This document shows, in pieces, positions 1 to 11,145 of a stretch of 64,000 nucleotides of DNA. A program made the position numbers and the translations under genes. Source of the stretch: Roseateles sp. (GTDB lineage Bacteria; Pseudomonadota; Gammaproteobacteria; Burkholderiales; Burkholderiaceae_C); the NCBI RefSeq assembly GCF_019237615.1, contig NZ_JAFAGT010000085.1, forward strand, positions 62,001 to 126,000. Reading direction: 5' to 3'. The notes under the pieces were generated by a model that saw only the letters and a program-made list of their open reading frames with translations, searched no databases and was not told the DNA's origin. Position 1 is the first letter of the stretch; each line of letters starts with the position of its first letter.

Positions 1-1
1 G

Positions 2-775
2 GTGGTGCTGGCCCATCAGGAAGCCAAGTCACGCTACCGGCTGAACCGGGTCGCCACGCGCGTCGTCGACGGCAGGCTGAGCGGCGTGAAGAGCCTGGTG
101 CCGGCCGGCGACATCGCCGACGCGTTCATCGTGCCGGCCCGCGTCGCCGGCGCCGATGACGCCCGGGACGGCATCGCCCTCTACCTCGTCGAGCGCTCGG
201 CGGCCGGCGTGCACACGCGGCCCTATTCGCTCCACGACGGCTCGCGTGCCGCCGAGGTGCACCTCGACAACACGCCCGCCCAGCTCATCGCCGGCCCCGA
301 GCAGGGCCTGGCGCTGCTGGAGCTTGCCGCCGACATCGGCATCGCCGCGCAGGCCGCCGAGGCCGTCGGCGTGATGGAGCGCTACCTCGCGCTGACCGTC
401 GACTACCTGAACACGCGCAAACAGTTCGGCGTCGCTATCGCCAGCTTCCAGGCACTGCGCCACCGCACGGCCGACGCGAAGATGCAGCTGGAGCTGGCCC
501 GCTCCATGAGCTATTACGCCACGCTGCGCCTGGGCGACGCGGAGCCGGTGCGCCGCCGCGCGCTCTCGCAGGCCAAGGTGCAGCTCGGCAACGCCATGCG
601 CTTCGTCGGCCAGCAATGCACGCAGATGCACGGCGGCATCGGCGTCACCGACGAATATGCCGGCAGCCATTACTTCAAGCGCCTGACCGTCATGGAGATG
701 CAGTGGGGCGACACCCTGCACCACCTCGGCGAAGTCAGCGCGCGGATGCAGGACACTGCGGGGGTGTTCGCCTAA
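2..775 (+). CDS. Acyl-CoA dehydrogenase, C-terminal part (5' truncated by window edge)
   Basis: The frame is open from the first base, so the N-terminal FAD domain lies outside the window. The visible 257 residues carry the middle beta domain and the C-terminal four-helix domain of a flavin-dependent acyl-CoA dehydrogenase. Family signatures are TRKQFGVAIASFQALRHR near residue 138 and MHGGIGVTDEYAGSHYFKR near residue 209. The family oxidises acyl-CoA thioesters to enoyl-CoA and passes electrons to electron-transfer flavoprotein. Substrate chain length cannot be read from this fragment. It ends 16 bases before the next gene. Confidence 0.9.
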   Translation: MVLAHQEAKSRYRLNRVATRVVDGRLSGVKSLVPAGDIADAFIVPARVAGADDARDGIALYLVERSAAGVHTRPYSLHDGSRAAEVHLDNTPAQLIAGPEQGLALLELAADIGIAAQAAEAVGVMERYLALTVDYLNTRKQFGVAIASFQALRHRTADAKMQLELARSMSYYATLRLGDAEPVRRRALSQAKVQLGNAMRFVGQQCTQMHGGIGVTDEYAGSHYFKRLTVMEMQWGDTLHHLGEVSARMQDTAGVFA

Positions 776-791
776 CCTTGGAGACCGCCCG

Positions 792-1337
792 ATGAAAGCA
801 CCCGTCCTCCTCCTGCTGCTCGCCGGCCTGGCGGGCCTCGCCCATGCCCAGGCGATGAAGCCCGGCCTGTGGGAGCTGAAGCAGACGCCCCAACTCGACC
901 CCGAGCGCCAGGCCCAGATGGCGCAGGCGCAGAAGGCCATGGAGAGCATGTCGCCCGAGCAGCGCAAGATGATGGAGAGCATGATGGGCCAGCATGGCGT
1001 CAGCATGGGCTTCTCCGGCGGCGCGATCACGATCAAGGCCTGCATCACGAAGGAGCAGGCCGAGCGCAACATGACGCCGACCGGCGAACGCGGCAACTGC
1101 ACGCACAACAGCCAGCGCAGCGGCAACGTCATCAAGACCCGCTTCGTCTGCACCGACCCGGTCGGCGAAGGCGAGAGCACGGTCACGCTCAAGGGCGGCG
1201 ATGGCTTCAGCAACCAGGTCCGGATCACCCGGCAGCGCAACGGCAAGACCGAGACGACGACGATGAGCGGCGAGGGCCGCTGGCTGGGCAGCGACTGCGG
1301 TGACATCAAGCCGATGAAGGACCAGGCCAAGCCTTGA
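792..1337 (+). CDS. DUF3617 family exported protein
   Basis: This 181-residue protein begins with a hydrophobic signal peptide ending near AHA at residues 17-19, so it is probably periplasmic. The mature part opens with MKPGLWELKQ, the typical start of DUF3617 proteins, and has a Met/Gln-rich stretch at about residues 40-70. Four later cysteines could form disulfides. Family function is unknown. Its stop codon overlaps the TTG start of rsuA (TTGA), so the two are probably translationally coupled. Confidence 0.75.
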   Translation: MKAPVLLLLLAGLAGLAHAQAMKPGLWELKQTPQLDPERQAQMAQAQKAMESMSPEQRKMMESMMGQHGVSMGFSGGAITIKACITKEQAERNMTPTGERGNCTHNSQRSGNVIKTRFVCTDPVGEGESTVTLKGGDGFSNQVRITRQRNGKTETTTMSGEGRWLGSDCGDIKPMKDQAKP

Positions 1338-2056
1338 AACAGCGTCTCTCGCAAATTCTCTTCAGCCAGGGCTTCGGCACTCGCAGGCTGTGTGCAGGAC
1401 TGGTCTGGAACGGTGAGGTGTCCGTCGGCGGTGCGGTCGTCGACGACCCCGATGCCGAGTTCGAAACCCAGGGCCTGCGCTTCACGGTCGACGGCCGGGA
1501 ATGGCCCTGCTTCGACAAGGCACTCATCCTGCTGCACAAGCCGGCCGGCTACGAGTGCTCCCAAAAGCCCAAGCACCACCCCAGCGTCATGAGCCTGCTG
1601 CCCGCGCCGCTTCGCGAGCGCGGCGTGCAACCCATAGGCCGGCTGGACGAAGACACCACAGGCCTGCTGCTGCTGACCGATGACGGCGCCCTGATCCACA
1701 AGCTGACATCTCCCAAGCACCATGTGCCCAAGGTCTACGAGGCCCGCTGCAAGCATCCGCTGACGGCGGCAATGGCCGAGCAGCTGCTGGCCGGCGTCGA
1801 GCTCAAGGAGCCCGAAGGCAAGTTCCAGCGCCCGCCCGAGATCAGCAAGGTCGAAGCCGCCGAAATCGTCGACGAAACGCTGCTGCGCCTGACATTGCTG
1901 GAGGGCAAGTACCACCAGGTCAAGCGCATGGTCGCGGCGGTGGGCAATCGCGTCGAGGCCTTGCACCGGCCGCGCTTCGGCGCGCTGGGCTTGCCGGAGG
2001 ATCTGAAGCCGGGCGAATGGCGCTGGGTCGCGAGCCCCTCCGAAGTCTGGGCCTGA
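1334..2056 (+). CDS. rsuA: 16S rRNA pseudouridine synthase RsuA
   Basis: This 240-residue enzyme has an N-terminal S4 RNA-binding domain (about residues 1-60) and a pseudouridine synthase domain. The catalytic motif GRLDEDTTG lies at 102-110 with Asp105 as the expected nucleophile. The family isomerises U516 of 16S rRNA during small-subunit assembly. The start is a TTG inside the upstream stop (TTGA); no ATG near it keeps the full S4 domain. A large-subunit paralogue of the RsuA family is possible, but length and motif spacing suit RsuA. Confidence 0.85.
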   Translation: MKQRLSQILFSQGFGTRRLCAGLVWNGEVSVGGAVVDDPDAEFETQGLRFTVDGREWPCFDKALILLHKPAGYECSQKPKHHPSVMSLLPAPLRERGVQPIGRLDEDTTGLLLLTDDGALIHKLTSPKHHVPKVYEARCKHPLTAAMAEQLLAGVELKEPEGKFQRPPEISKVEAAEIVDETLLRLTLLEGKYHQVKRMVAAVGNRVEALHRPRFGALGLPEDLKPGEWRWVASPSEVWA

Positions 2057-2067
2057 CAATCTCGCCC

Positions 2068-3084
2068 ATGCGAGTTTTCAGAGGTTTCCACCACCCCGGC
2101 ATCGCGCCTGCCTGCGCGCTGACCATAGGCAACTTCGACGGCGTGCACCGCGGTCACCAGGCCATGCTGGCACTGCTGCAGTCCGAGGCCCGCCACCGCG
2201 GCCTGCCCACCTGCGTGCTGACCTTCGAGCCGCACCCGCGCGACTTCTTCGCCGCCAGGCTGGGCAAGCCCGAGCTGGCGCCGGCCCGCATCGCGACGCT
2301 GCGCGACAAGCTGGTCGAGCTGGAGCGCTGCGGCATCGACCAGGTCGTCATCCTGCCCTTCGACGACAAGCTGGCCACGTTGCCGGCGCAGGACTTCATC
2401 CGCCAGGTCCTGGTCGACGGCCTGCACGCGCGCTACGTGCTCGTTGGCGACGACTTCCGCTTCGGCGCCAAGCGTCAGGGCGACTACGCCACGCTGGACG
2501 CGGCCGGCCAGGCGCGCGGCTTCGACGTCGCCCGCATGATGAGCTACGAGGTGCACGGCCTGCGCGTCAGCAGCTCGGCCGTGCGCGAGGCGCTCGCCGC
2601 GGGCGACATGGCCGCCGCCACCGCGCTGCTGGGTCGCCCCTATGCCATCTCGGGCCATGTCACGCATGGCCGCAAGCTCGGGCGCCAGCTCGGCGAGACC
2701 CGCGACGGCGCCGGCGACGGCTTTCGCACGCTGAACCTGCGCTTCACGCATGACAAGCCCGCAGCGGGAGGCATCTTCGCGGTGCTCGTCCACGGCCTGA
2801 CACCCGAACCGCTGCCCGGCGTCGCCAGCCTGGGCCGCCGGCCCACGGTGGAGGACGCCGGCCGCGTGCTGCTCGAAGTCCATTGCCTGCACTGGCCACT
2901 GTGCCAGGAAGGGGGCTACGGTAAACTCGCCCGCGTGGAACTGCTGCACAAACTCCGCGACGAAGCCAAGTACGACGGGCTGGATGCGCTCACGGCCGCC
3001 ATCGCCGCCGACACCGAGGCCGCGCGCAGCTTCCTGGCCACCCACGCCGCCCAGCGCCGCCAGACCACGCGCGACCGAATTTGA
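2068..3084 (+). CDS. ribF: Bifunctional riboflavin kinase / FAD synthetase RibF
   Basis: The 338-residue product matches RibF in length and layout. An N-terminal FMN adenylyltransferase domain carries [10 protein letters not shown] at residues 21-30, and the C-terminal riboflavin kinase domain includes a [10 protein letters not shown] segment. It phosphorylates riboflavin to FMN and adenylates FMN to FAD in the cytoplasm. I chose the ATG at 2068 because the protein then begins MRVFRGF, as in the family; an in-frame start at 2017 would lie inside rsuA. ileS follows, a conserved neighbour in proteobacteria. Confidence 0.93.
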   Translation: MRVFRGFHHPGIAPACALTIGNFDGVHRGHQAMLALLQSEARHRGLPTCVLTFEPHPRDFFAARLGKPELAPARIATLRDKLVELERCGIDQVVILPFDDKLATLPAQDFIRQVLVDGLHARYVLVGDDFRFGAKRQGDYATLDAAGQARGFDVARMMSYEVHGLRVSSSAVREALAAGDMAAATALLGRPYAISGHVTHGRKLGRQLGETRDGAGDGFRTLNLRFTHDKPAAGGIFAVLVHGLTPEPLPGVASLGRRPTVEDAGRVLLEVHCLHWPLCQEGGYGKLARVELLHKLRDEAKYDGLDALTAAIAADTEAARSFLATHAAQRRQTTRDRI

Positions 3085-3158
3085 AGCGGCTCCCCGCCGC
3101 TCATCGCTGTCGCCCTCCCCGCTTCTCGATCGCCAGGCCCGCCGCCTGGCCGCACGCC

Positions 3159-5990
3159 ATGACCACCCCGGACTACCGCTCCACGCTGAACCTGCCCGAG
3201 ACCTCCTTCCCGATGCGCGGCGACCTGCCCAAGCGCGAGCCGGGCTGGATCCAGGAATGGGAGGAACATGGCGTCTACAAGAAGCTGCGCGACGCGCGCT
3301 GCGGCAAGCCGAAGTTCGTGCTGCACGACGGCCCGCCCTATGCGAACGGCCAGATCCACATGGGCCACGCGGTCAACAAGATCCTGAAGGACATGGTCGT
3401 CAAGGCGCGCCAGTTGGCGGGCTTCGATGCCGGCTACATCCCCGGCTGGGACTGCCACGGCCTGCCCATCGAGAACCAGATCGAGAAGACCTTCGGCCGC
3501 GGCCTGCCGCGCGACGAAGTGCAGGCCAAGAGCCGCGCCTATGCGGCCCAGCAGATCGAGCAGCAGCGCGCCGACTTCAAGCGCCTCGGCGTGCTGGGCG
3601 AATGGGACCGGCCCTACAAGACGATGGACTTCGGCAACGAGGCCGGTGAGATCCGAGTGCTGAAGCGCCTGTTCGAGCGCGGCTTCGTCTACCGCGGCCT
3701 CAAGCCGGTCTACTGGTGCTTCGACTGCGGCTCCTCGCTGGCCGAGTTCGAGATCGAGTACGCCGACAAGCAGTCGCCGGCCGTCGACGTGGCCTTCCTG
3801 AGCGCCGAGCCGACCAGGCTCGCGGCGGCCTTCGGCGTCGCCCCGCTGGCCAAGGATGCCTTCACCGTCATCTGGACGACCACGCCGTGGACCATCCCGG
3901 CCAACCAGGCGCTCAACCTCAACCCCGAGCTGCCCTATGCGCTGGTCGACACGCCCAAGGGCTATTTCGTCGTCGCCGAGGCGCTGGTGGAGAAGTGCCT
4001 GGCGCGCTGGCAACTGGAAGGCAGCGTCGTGGCCGTCGTGCCGGGTCGCAAGCTGGAGCTGCTGAAGTTCAAGCACCCGCTGGCCCATGTGCACCCAGGC
4101 TATGACCGCGAAAGCCCGGTGTATCTCGCCGACTACGCAACCGCCGATGACGGCACCGGCGTCGTCCACTCCGCGCCCGCCTACGGCCTGGACGACTTCC
4201 AGTCCTGCGTCGCCCATGGCCTGGCCTTCGACGACATCCTGAACCCCGTGCAGGGCAACGGCACCTATGCCGCCGACCTGCCGCTGTTCGGCGGCCAGCA
4301 CATCTGGAAGGCCAACGCCGCCATCGCGCAAACGCTGCTGGACAACGGACGGCTGCTGGCCCAGTCCAAGCTGACGCACAGCTACCCGCATTGCTGGCGC
4401 CACAAGTCGCCCGTCATCTACCGCGCCGCAGCCCAGTGGTTCGTGCGCATGGACGAGGGCGAGGGCCTGTTCACCGTCGACAAGGCGCCCGACACGCTGC
4501 GCCGGACGGCGCTGGCCGCCATCGAGGCGACGAGCTTCTATCCCGAGAACGGCCGTGCCCGCCTGCACGACATGATCTCCGGCCGGCCCGACTGGTGCAT
4601 CTCGCGCCAGCGCTCCTGGGGCGTGCCGCTGCCCGTCTTCCTGCACAAGGACACGGGCGAAGCCCACCCGAACACGCTGGAGTTCATCGAACGTGCCGCC
4701 CAGCTCGTCGAGCAAGGCGGCGTGGAGGCCTGGGCTCAGCTGGACGCCCGCGAATGGCTGGGCGACGAGGCCGTGCAGTACACCAAGGGCAACGACATCC
4801 TGGACGTCTGGTTCGACTCCGGCTCGACCTTCCAGCATGTGCTCAAGGGCAGCCATGCCGGCGCCGCCCACGAGACCGGCCCCGAGGCCGACCTCTACCT
4901 CGAAGGCCATGACCAGCATCGCGGCTGGTTCCACAGCTCGCTGCTGCTGTCCTGCGCAGTTCAGGGCCGGGCGCCCTACCGCGGCCTGCTGACCCACGGC
5001 TTCACCGTGGACAGCCAGGGCCGCAAGATGAGCAAGTCGCTGGGCAACGGCATCCAGCCGCAAGAGGTCAGCCAGAAGCTGGGCGCCGAGATCATCCGGC
5101 TGTGGGTTGCGGCTTCGGACTATTCCGGAGACATCGCCGGTGACGACAAGATCCTCGCCCGCGTCGTCGACGGTTACCGCCGCATCCGCAACACGCTGCG
5201 TTTCCTGCTGGCCAACGTCAGCGACTTCGATCCCGCCACGGACACCGTCGTGCCCGCTGAACTGCTGGAGGTGGACCGCTATGCGCTGGCCCGCGCGGCC
5301 GAGCTGCAGGCCGACATCCTGGCCCACTTCGAGCGCTACGAGTTCCATCCGGTCGTCGCCAAGCTGCAGGTCTACTGCTCCGAGGACCTGGGCGCCTTCT
5401 ATCTGGACGTGCTGAAGGACCGTCTCTACACGACCGCGCCCAAGTCGCTGGCGCGCCGCTCGGCCCAGACGGCCCTGTGGCAGATCACCCAGGCCATGCT
5501 GCGCTGGATGGCGCCCTTCCTGAGCTTCACGGCCGAGGAGGCCTGGAAGATCTTTGCCGCCAAGAAGGCCGGCGAGAGCATCTTCACGGAGACCTACTGG
5601 GACTTCGGCGCCACCGATGCGGGCCTGATCGCGAAGTGGAACCGCATCCACGAGATCCGCGACGAGGTCAACAAGGCCATCGAGGCCGTGCGCGTGACCG
5701 GCGCCGTCGGCGCCTCGCTGCAGGCCGAGCTGACGCTGCAGGTCAACGAACAGGACGAGGCCCTGCTGCGCAGCCTGGGCGAAGACCTGCGCTTCGTCTT
5801 CATCACTTCCGCGGTCAAGCTGGTGTCCGCCACCGACCTGGGTGTCGTCGTCACGCCCAGCGCCCACGCCAAATGCGAGCGCTGCTGGCATTACCGTGCC
5901 GACGTGGGCAGCGTTGCCGCTCACCCGACGCTGTGCGGGCGTTGTGACAGCAACCTGTACGGTGCGGGCGAGACCCGCACCGTCGCCTGA
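3159..5990 (+). CDS. ileS: Isoleucyl-tRNA synthetase IleS
   Basis: This 943-residue class I aminoacyl-tRNA synthetase charges tRNA-Ile. The ATP-binding HMGH is at residues 67-70 and KMSKS at 623-627. A C-terminal zinc knuckle uses Cys906, Cys909, Cys926 and Cys929. The CP1 editing domain lies between the two catalytic halves. The start at 3159 gives the family N-terminus [15 protein letters not shown]; an in-frame ATG at 3081 would add 26 poorly conserved residues. Together with ribF and lspA it forms a widely conserved cluster, here interrupted by one inverted gene. Confidence 0.96.
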   Translation: MTTPDYRSTLNLPETSFPMRGDLPKREPGWIQEWEEHGVYKKLRDARCGKPKFVLHDGPPYANGQIHMGHAVNKILKDMVVKARQLAGFDAGYIPGWDCHGLPIENQIEKTFGRGLPRDEVQAKSRAYAAQQIEQQRADFKRLGVLGEWDRPYKTMDFGNEAGEIRVLKRLFERGFVYRGLKPVYWCFDCGSSLAEFEIEYADKQSPAVDVAFLSAEPTRLAAAFGVAPLAKDAFTVIWTTTPWTIPANQALNLNPELPYALVDTPKGYFVVAEALVEKCLARWQLEGSVVAVVPGRKLELLKFKHPLAHVHPGYDRESPVYLADYATADDGTGVVHSAPAYGLDDFQSCVAHGLAFDDILNPVQGNGTYAADLPLFGGQHIWKANAAIAQTLLDNGRLLAQSKLTHSYPHCWRHKSPVIYRAAAQWFVRMDEGEGLFTVDKAPDTLRRTALAAIEATSFYPENGRARLHDMISGRPDWCISRQRSWGVPLPVFLHKDTGEAHPNTLEFIERAAQLVEQGGVEAWAQLDAREWLGDEAVQYTKGNDILDVWFDSGSTFQHVLKGSHAGAAHETGPEADLYLEGHDQHRGWFHSSLLLSCAVQGRAPYRGLLTHGFTVDSQGRKMSKSLGNGIQPQEVSQKLGAEIIRLWVAASDYSGDIAGDDKILARVVDGYRRIRNTLRFLLANVSDFDPATDTVVPAELLEVDRYALARAAELQADILAHFERYEFHPVVAKLQVYCSEDLGAFYLDVLKDRLYTTAPKSLARRSAQTALWQITQAMLRWMAPFLSFTAEEAWKIFAAKKAGESIFTETYWDFGATDAGLIAKWNRIHEIRDEVNKAIEAVRVTGAVGASLQAELTLQVNEQDEALLRSLGEDLRFVFITSAVKLVSATDLGVVVTPSAHAKCERCWHYRADVGSVAAHPTLCGRCDSNLYGAGETRTVA

Positions 5991-5996
5991 GCCGGA

Positions 5997-6503
5997 TCAG
6001 GGGAAGGCCGGGACGTTGGGTTCCCTGCCTTCAAAATGCGCCTCGGGATGGGTACGGTGGAGCAGCCGCTCGATCTCGCTCACCCGGGTGCGCGGCACAT
6101 CGACGATGAGCAGGTAGTGCCCATCACCTATGGCCTGATCGAAGCGTTTCAGGCGCCGGCTCGGCGTCGAGCTGCCGATCATGCTGGCCGACCAGGTGCC
6201 CAGCATGGCGCCCACCGCGGCCAGTCCGATGACCAGCGCCGCGGGCGAGGCCGGGCCGAAGGCGAAGGCCGCCGCCACGCCGCCCGCCGCGCCCAGGCCC
6301 GAGCCAATCAGCGCCCCGTACTGCGCCGCCTCGACAAGGTCGGAGGTCTGCAGCACGTTGGCCGCATGCAGTCCCTCCATGGGCGCGCCCTCGGCAGCCA
6401 CGAAATGGATGTAGTGCTCCGTGATGCGGGCGAGCAACAGCTCGTCCATCGTCCGCCGTGCACTGCCCAGGTCGGGCAGCAGCCAGTAGATGCGCTTTCG
6501 CAT
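5997..6503 (-). CDS. DUF1269-like membrane protein
   Basis: The 168-residue protein has a soluble N-terminal part, a Gly/Ala-rich hydrophobic hairpin at about residues 67-108, and a soluble ferredoxin-like C-terminal segment. This architecture matches DUF1269/stress-protein-like membrane proteins of unknown function. I chose the ATG at 6503, giving [11 protein letters not shown], because GGAGG sits about six bases upstream; the ATG at 6515 lacks such a site. It sits inverted between ileS and lspA and converges on ileS with a 6-base gap. Confidence 0.65.
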   Translation of the reverse strand: MRKRIYWLLPDLGSARRTMDELLLARITEHYIHFVAAEGAPMEGLHAANVLQTSDLVEAAQYGALIGSGLGAAGGVAAAFAFGPASPAALVIGLAAVGAMLGTWSASMIGSSTPSRRLKRFDQAIGDGHYLLIVDVPRTRVSEIERLLHRTHPEAHFEGREPNVPAFP

Positions 6504-6615
6504 GGCTTCCTCCAATGGGAAGAGAGAGTCTTGCTTCTACCCCGCTTCGCCCCCGCCCACAAGCCCGGGGCCGGTGGCAAGTTACATTGACGCCCCGCGC
6601 ATCGCGACCCGACCC

Positions 6616-7107
6616 ATGCCCTCTCGTTCATCCTCCTCTACCGGCCTGACGGCCTGGCTGCTGATCGCCGCCGTCATCATCGTGGCCGACCAGTTCACCA
6701 AGATCCTGATCCTCGGCGCCTTCCGGCTGGGCGATGTGCATCCTGTCACCGGTTTTTTCAACCTTGTGCGCGCCCACAACTACGGCGCTGCTTTCAGCTT
6801 CCTGCACGGCGCCTCCGGCTGGCAGCGCTGGTTCTTCCTCGCGCTGGGTCTGGCCGCGGCCGGCTTCATCGTCTGGATGTTGCGCCGCCACGGCCACCAG
6901 AAGCTGTTTTCCTGTGCGCTGACGCTGATCCTTGGCGGCGCCCTGGGCAACGTCATCGACCGGGCCATCCACGGCTATGTCGTCGACTTCATCCAGGTTC
7001 ATGCCGGCGGCTGGTATTTCCCCGCCTTCAACGTCGCAGACAGTGCGATCACCATCGGTGCCATCCTGTTGGTCCTCGATGAATTGCGCCGTGTCCGACG
7101 CACCTGA
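6616..7107 (+). CDS. lspA: Lipoprotein signal peptidase LspA (signal peptidase II)
   Basis: This 163-residue inner-membrane aspartyl peptidase cleaves prolipoprotein signal peptides after lipid modification. Four membrane segments are visible. The catalytic aspartates are Asp115 in [10 protein letters not shown] and Asp142 in FNVADSAIT, both standard. The ATG at 6616 gives the usual short N-terminus; the frame is open upstream to 6490 but that part is not conserved. Likely clients in this window include FlgH, the BON protein and the S9 peptidase. Confidence 0.94.
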   Translation: MPSRSSSSTGLTAWLLIAAVIIVADQFTKILILGAFRLGDVHPVTGFFNLVRAHNYGAAFSFLHGASGWQRWFFLALGLAAAGFIVWMLRRHGHQKLFSCALTLILGGALGNVIDRAIHGYVVDFIQVHAGGWYFPAFNVADSAITIGAILLVLDELRRVRRT

Positions 7108-7903
7108 GCCGCCCTCACAGCATTACACGCCCTACGTTCCCGAGCCCGCCGTCGAGCTCGGCCCGCCGCTGCAGCACCTGCCCCTGTCGGCGCCGCTGCG
7201 CTGGCTGAGGCTGGGCTGGGCCGACCTGCGGCGCGCACCGGGCATAGGCACCTTCTTCGGCACCTGCTTCGCGCTGATGGGCCTGGCCGTGCTGGCCGTG
7301 TTCCGTCATGCCCCCATCTACACGCTGGTGCTGTGCGCCGGCTTCCTGCTGCTGGGGCCGCTGCTGTGCCTGGGCCTCTACCAAGTCAGCCTGCGCCTGG
7401 AGCGGCAAGAACGGCCCAGCATCGAGGACTCGCTGGGTGCCTGGCTGGCCAACGTCCGGCAGATCGCGATTTTCGGCTTCATGCTGCTCATCCTGGAGAT
7501 GCTGTGGGGGCGCGCGGCCCTGGTCGTCTTCGCCGTCAGCTTCGACGGCATGCCGGACTTCGCCGGCTCGCTGCGGCAACTGCTCAATCCCCACAACCTG
7601 GGCTTCATCGTCGCCTACCTGGCCGTCGCCGCCGTCTTCGCCGGCCTGATCTTCGCCATCAGCGTCATCGCCATGCCATTGCTGCTGGACCGCGACACCG
7701 ACGCCGTCACCGCCGCCCTGGCCAGCCTCAAGCTCTGCCTGACACAGCCCCTGGTCATGCTGTTCTGGGGGCTGCTCGTGACGGTGCTGATCGTGGGGGC
7801 CATGCTGCCGTACTTCGTCGGCCTCGTCGTCGTCGGCCCCTGGCTGGGCCATGCCAGCTGGCATGCCTACCGCGCCGCCATGGGCCCGCCCGGCGCGTGT
7901 TAG
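7079..7903 (+). CDS. DUF2189 family membrane protein
   Basis: About 274 residues with a short soluble N-terminus and five to six hydrophobic segments, for example at residues 58-100, 130-155, 175-205 and 235-260. The pattern fits DUF2189 membrane proteins, whose role is unknown. The start overlaps the end of lspA: ATG at 7079 is used here, and a GTG at 7091 is the alternative. Neither has a strong Shine-Dalgarno sequence, so translational coupling to lspA is likely. Confidence 0.7.
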   Translation: MNCAVSDAPEPPSQHYTPYVPEPAVELGPPLQHLPLSAPLRWLRLGWADLRRAPGIGTFFGTCFALMGLAVLAVFRHAPIYTLVLCAGFLLLGPLLCLGLYQVSLRLERQERPSIEDSLGAWLANVRQIAIFGFMLLILEMLWGRAALVVFAVSFDGMPDFAGSLRQLLNPHNLGFIVAYLAVAAVFAGLIFAISVIAMPLLLDRDTDAVTAALASLKLCLTQPLVMLFWGLLVTVLIVGAMLPYFVGLVVVGPWLGHASWHAYRAAMGPPGAC

Positions 7904-7967
7904 CGCAGTAGTTCACGCGCCTTCGCCGCGCCGAACGGTGACAATCGCGCGCCGCTTCCCGCCCCCC

Positions 7968-9443
<1,476 letters not shown>

Positions 9444-9475
9444 GAATCCGGGTTAGGGCCGCGTTTTCGCACCTC

Positions 9476-9494
9476 TGTCATCGCCGCGATGACA
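9476..9494. promoter_or_regulatory. Interrupted palindrome upstream of the PEP-CTERM gene
   Basis: A perfect inverted repeat TGTCATCG-CCG-CGATGACA lies 35 bases before the ATG of the PEP-CTERM gene. Symmetry, size and place suit a dimeric repressor or activator site. No regulator is assigned. Confidence 0.35.
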
Positions 9495-9528
9495 TACTCA
9501 GTCGCAACGTTTGCCACCGAGGTCGTCC

Positions 9529-10044
9529 ATGCTGCTCAAGCCCGCCCTGGTCTCTGCCGCGCTGCTGCTCGCCAGCACCCTTGCTGCCGCCGCCACGCCG
9601 ATCACGCTGACCTCCAACGGTCCCAACCAGTGGTCCGGCAGCTTCTCCGCCGCCAGCACCGGCGCCAACACCTTCACGCTGGATCTCTCCAGCCTGTCGG
9701 GCTGGACGGCCATCGACCTGAACGCCGTCATCACCGCCAACTTCGCGGGCGGCAGCGGCTTCGACGTCACCGGCGTCACCTTTGACGGCAATACCTTCAC
9801 GCCCGATGTCAACCTGACCCTGCCCGGCGGCATCGGCCTCGACGCCTGGACCTACACGGCCAGCAACCTGACGCCCAGTCTGCACACGCTGGTCGTCACC
9901 GGCAACCTGATCGGCGGCACGGTCGGCTTCACCGGCTCGCTCAACATCCAGGCCCAGCCGGTGCCCGAGCCCGAAAGCTATGCGCTGATGCTGCTGGGCC
10001 TCGCCGCCGTCGGTGCCATCGCGCGCCGCCGCAGCAGCCGCTGA
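9529..10044 (+). CDS. PEP-CTERM sorting domain protein
   Basis: This 171-residue exported protein has an N-terminal signal peptide (residues 1-20) and a Ser/Thr/Gly-rich beta-type body. Its C-terminus is a PEP-CTERM tag: VPEPESYALMLLGL, a short membrane helix, then an Arg-rich end. Such tags are processed by an exosortase, usually in exopolysaccharide-producing bacteria; none is encoded in this window. I took ATG 9529, with GAGG just upstream and a proper signal peptide. The gene is alone between a sensor kinase and a terminator. Confidence 0.85.
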   Translation: MLLKPALVSAALLLASTLAAAATPITLTSNGPNQWSGSFSAASTGANTFTLDLSSLSGWTAIDLNAVITANFAGGSGFDVTGVTFDGNTFTPDVNLTLPGGIGLDAWTYTASNLTPSLHTLVVTGNLIGGTVGFTGSLNIQAQPVPEPESYALMLLGLAAVGAIARRRSSR

Positions 10045-10064
10045 CCGGCGGCAGTCGCTCTGAC

Positions 10065-10097
10065 CCAGGCCGGCCATGCGCCGGCCTGGCCGTTTTC
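10065..10097 (+). terminator. Rho-independent terminator after the PEP-CTERM gene
   Basis: A perfect 9-bp stem CCAGGCCGG/CCGGCCTGG with a 7-base loop is followed by CCGTTTT. It lies 20 bases after the PEP-CTERM stop and meets the end of the convergent quinone reductase gene. Confidence 0.65.
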
Positions 10098-11082
10098 AGG
10101 GCCGCAGTATGGCGCTGCCGGTCAGCCGGCGGGCTTCCAGATCGCGGTGCGCCTCGGCCACCTCGGCCAGTGCGTAGCGCTTGTCGATGCGGATCTTGAC
10201 CTGGCCGCTGGACACCATGCCGAAGAGCTCGTCGCCCATGGCCTGCGCGGCCTCCTGCGTCGCGATATGGGTGAAGAGGGTGGGCCGCGTCACGTAGACC
10301 GACCCCTTGGCCGCGAGCGTGCCGATGTTGATCGGCGCCACCGGCCCCGAGGCCGCGCCGAAGCTGGCCAGCAGGCCAAAGGGCGCCAGGCAGTTCAGCG
10401 AGCCCTCCCAGGTGTCCGCGCCCACCGAGTCGTAGACCACCTTCACGCCGCGGCCGCCGGTGATGTCGCGCACCCGCGCCGCGAAATCCTCGCTGCGGTA
10501 GTTGATCGCATGCGCTGCGCCGCTCTGCAGCGCAAGCTGGCATTTCTCGGCGCTGCCCGCGGTGCCGATCAGTTGCAGGCCCAACGCTCGAGCCCATTGG
10601 CAGGCGATCAGGCCCACACCCCCGGCCGCCGCGTGGAAGAGCACGAAGTCGCCCGCCCGCAGCCCGCCCTGGGGCAGGGTCTTGCGCAGCAGGTACTGCA
10701 CCGTCAGCCCCTTGAGCATCATGGCCGCCCCGGTCTCGAAGTCGATGGCATCAGGCAGCTTGAGCACGGCCTTGGCCGGCATCACGCGCGCCGTCGCATA
10801 GGCGCCCGGCGGCTGGCTGGCATAGGCCGCGCGGTCGCCCGCCTTCAGGTGGGTCACGCCCTCTCCAACCGCCTCCACGACGCCCGCGCCCTCCATGCCC
10901 AGCCGCGCCGGCAGCGGCAGCGGGTAGCTGCCGTTGCGGTGGTAGACATCGATGTAGTTGAGCCCGCAGGCCTCGTGGCGGATGCGGATCTCGCCCGGCC
11001 CGGGCGCGCCGACCTCCACGTCCACCAGCTTCATCTGCTCCGGCCCGCCCGGGGCGTCAATCACCACGGCCTTCTCATTCAT
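10096..11082 (-). CDS. NADPH:quinone oxidoreductase (zeta-crystallin-like MDR)
   Basis: The 328-residue product is a medium-chain reductase of the QOR group. The N-terminal GroES-like domain lacks the zinc ligands of alcohol dehydrogenases. The Rossmann domain shows VLFHAAAGGVGLIACQWA at about residues 146-163, and GSYPLPLPARLGMEGAGVV appears earlier, as in quinone reductases. It reduces quinones or related carbonyls with NADPH in the cytosol. The ATG at 11082 has AAGGAG seven bases upstream; a GTG one codon earlier is less likely. Confidence 0.88.
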   Translation of the reverse strand: MNEKAVVIDAPGGPEQMKLVDVEVGAPGPGEIRIRHEACGLNYIDVYHRNGSYPLPLPARLGMEGAGVVEAVGEGVTHLKAGDRAAYASQPPGAYATARVMPAKAVLKLPDAIDFETGAAMMLKGLTVQYLLRKTLPQGGLRAGDFVLFHAAAGGVGLIACQWARALGLQLIGTAGSAEKCQLALQSGAAHAINYRSEDFAARVRDITGGRGVKVVYDSVGADTWEGSLNCLAPFGLLASFGAASGPVAPINIGTLAAKGSVYVTRPTLFTHIATQEAAQAMGDELFGMVSSGQVKIRIDKRYALAEVAEAHRDLEARRLTGSAILRP

Positions 11083-11145
11083 CACGGCGCTCCTTGTTGC
11101 GTTGTCGGCTATCGTGCCAGCCCTTTGCCCCGCGCGCGCCGCCCG

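Noticed and set aside
3081-3158. Earlier ileS start
   Set aside because: It would add a Pro/Arg/Ala-rich leader absent from IleS proteins.
2916-5924. Very long minus-strand open frame antisense to ileS
   Set aside because: Low stop-codon density in GC-rich DNA; the plus strand carries a complete IleS with all motifs, while the antisense product is compositionally biased and without domains.
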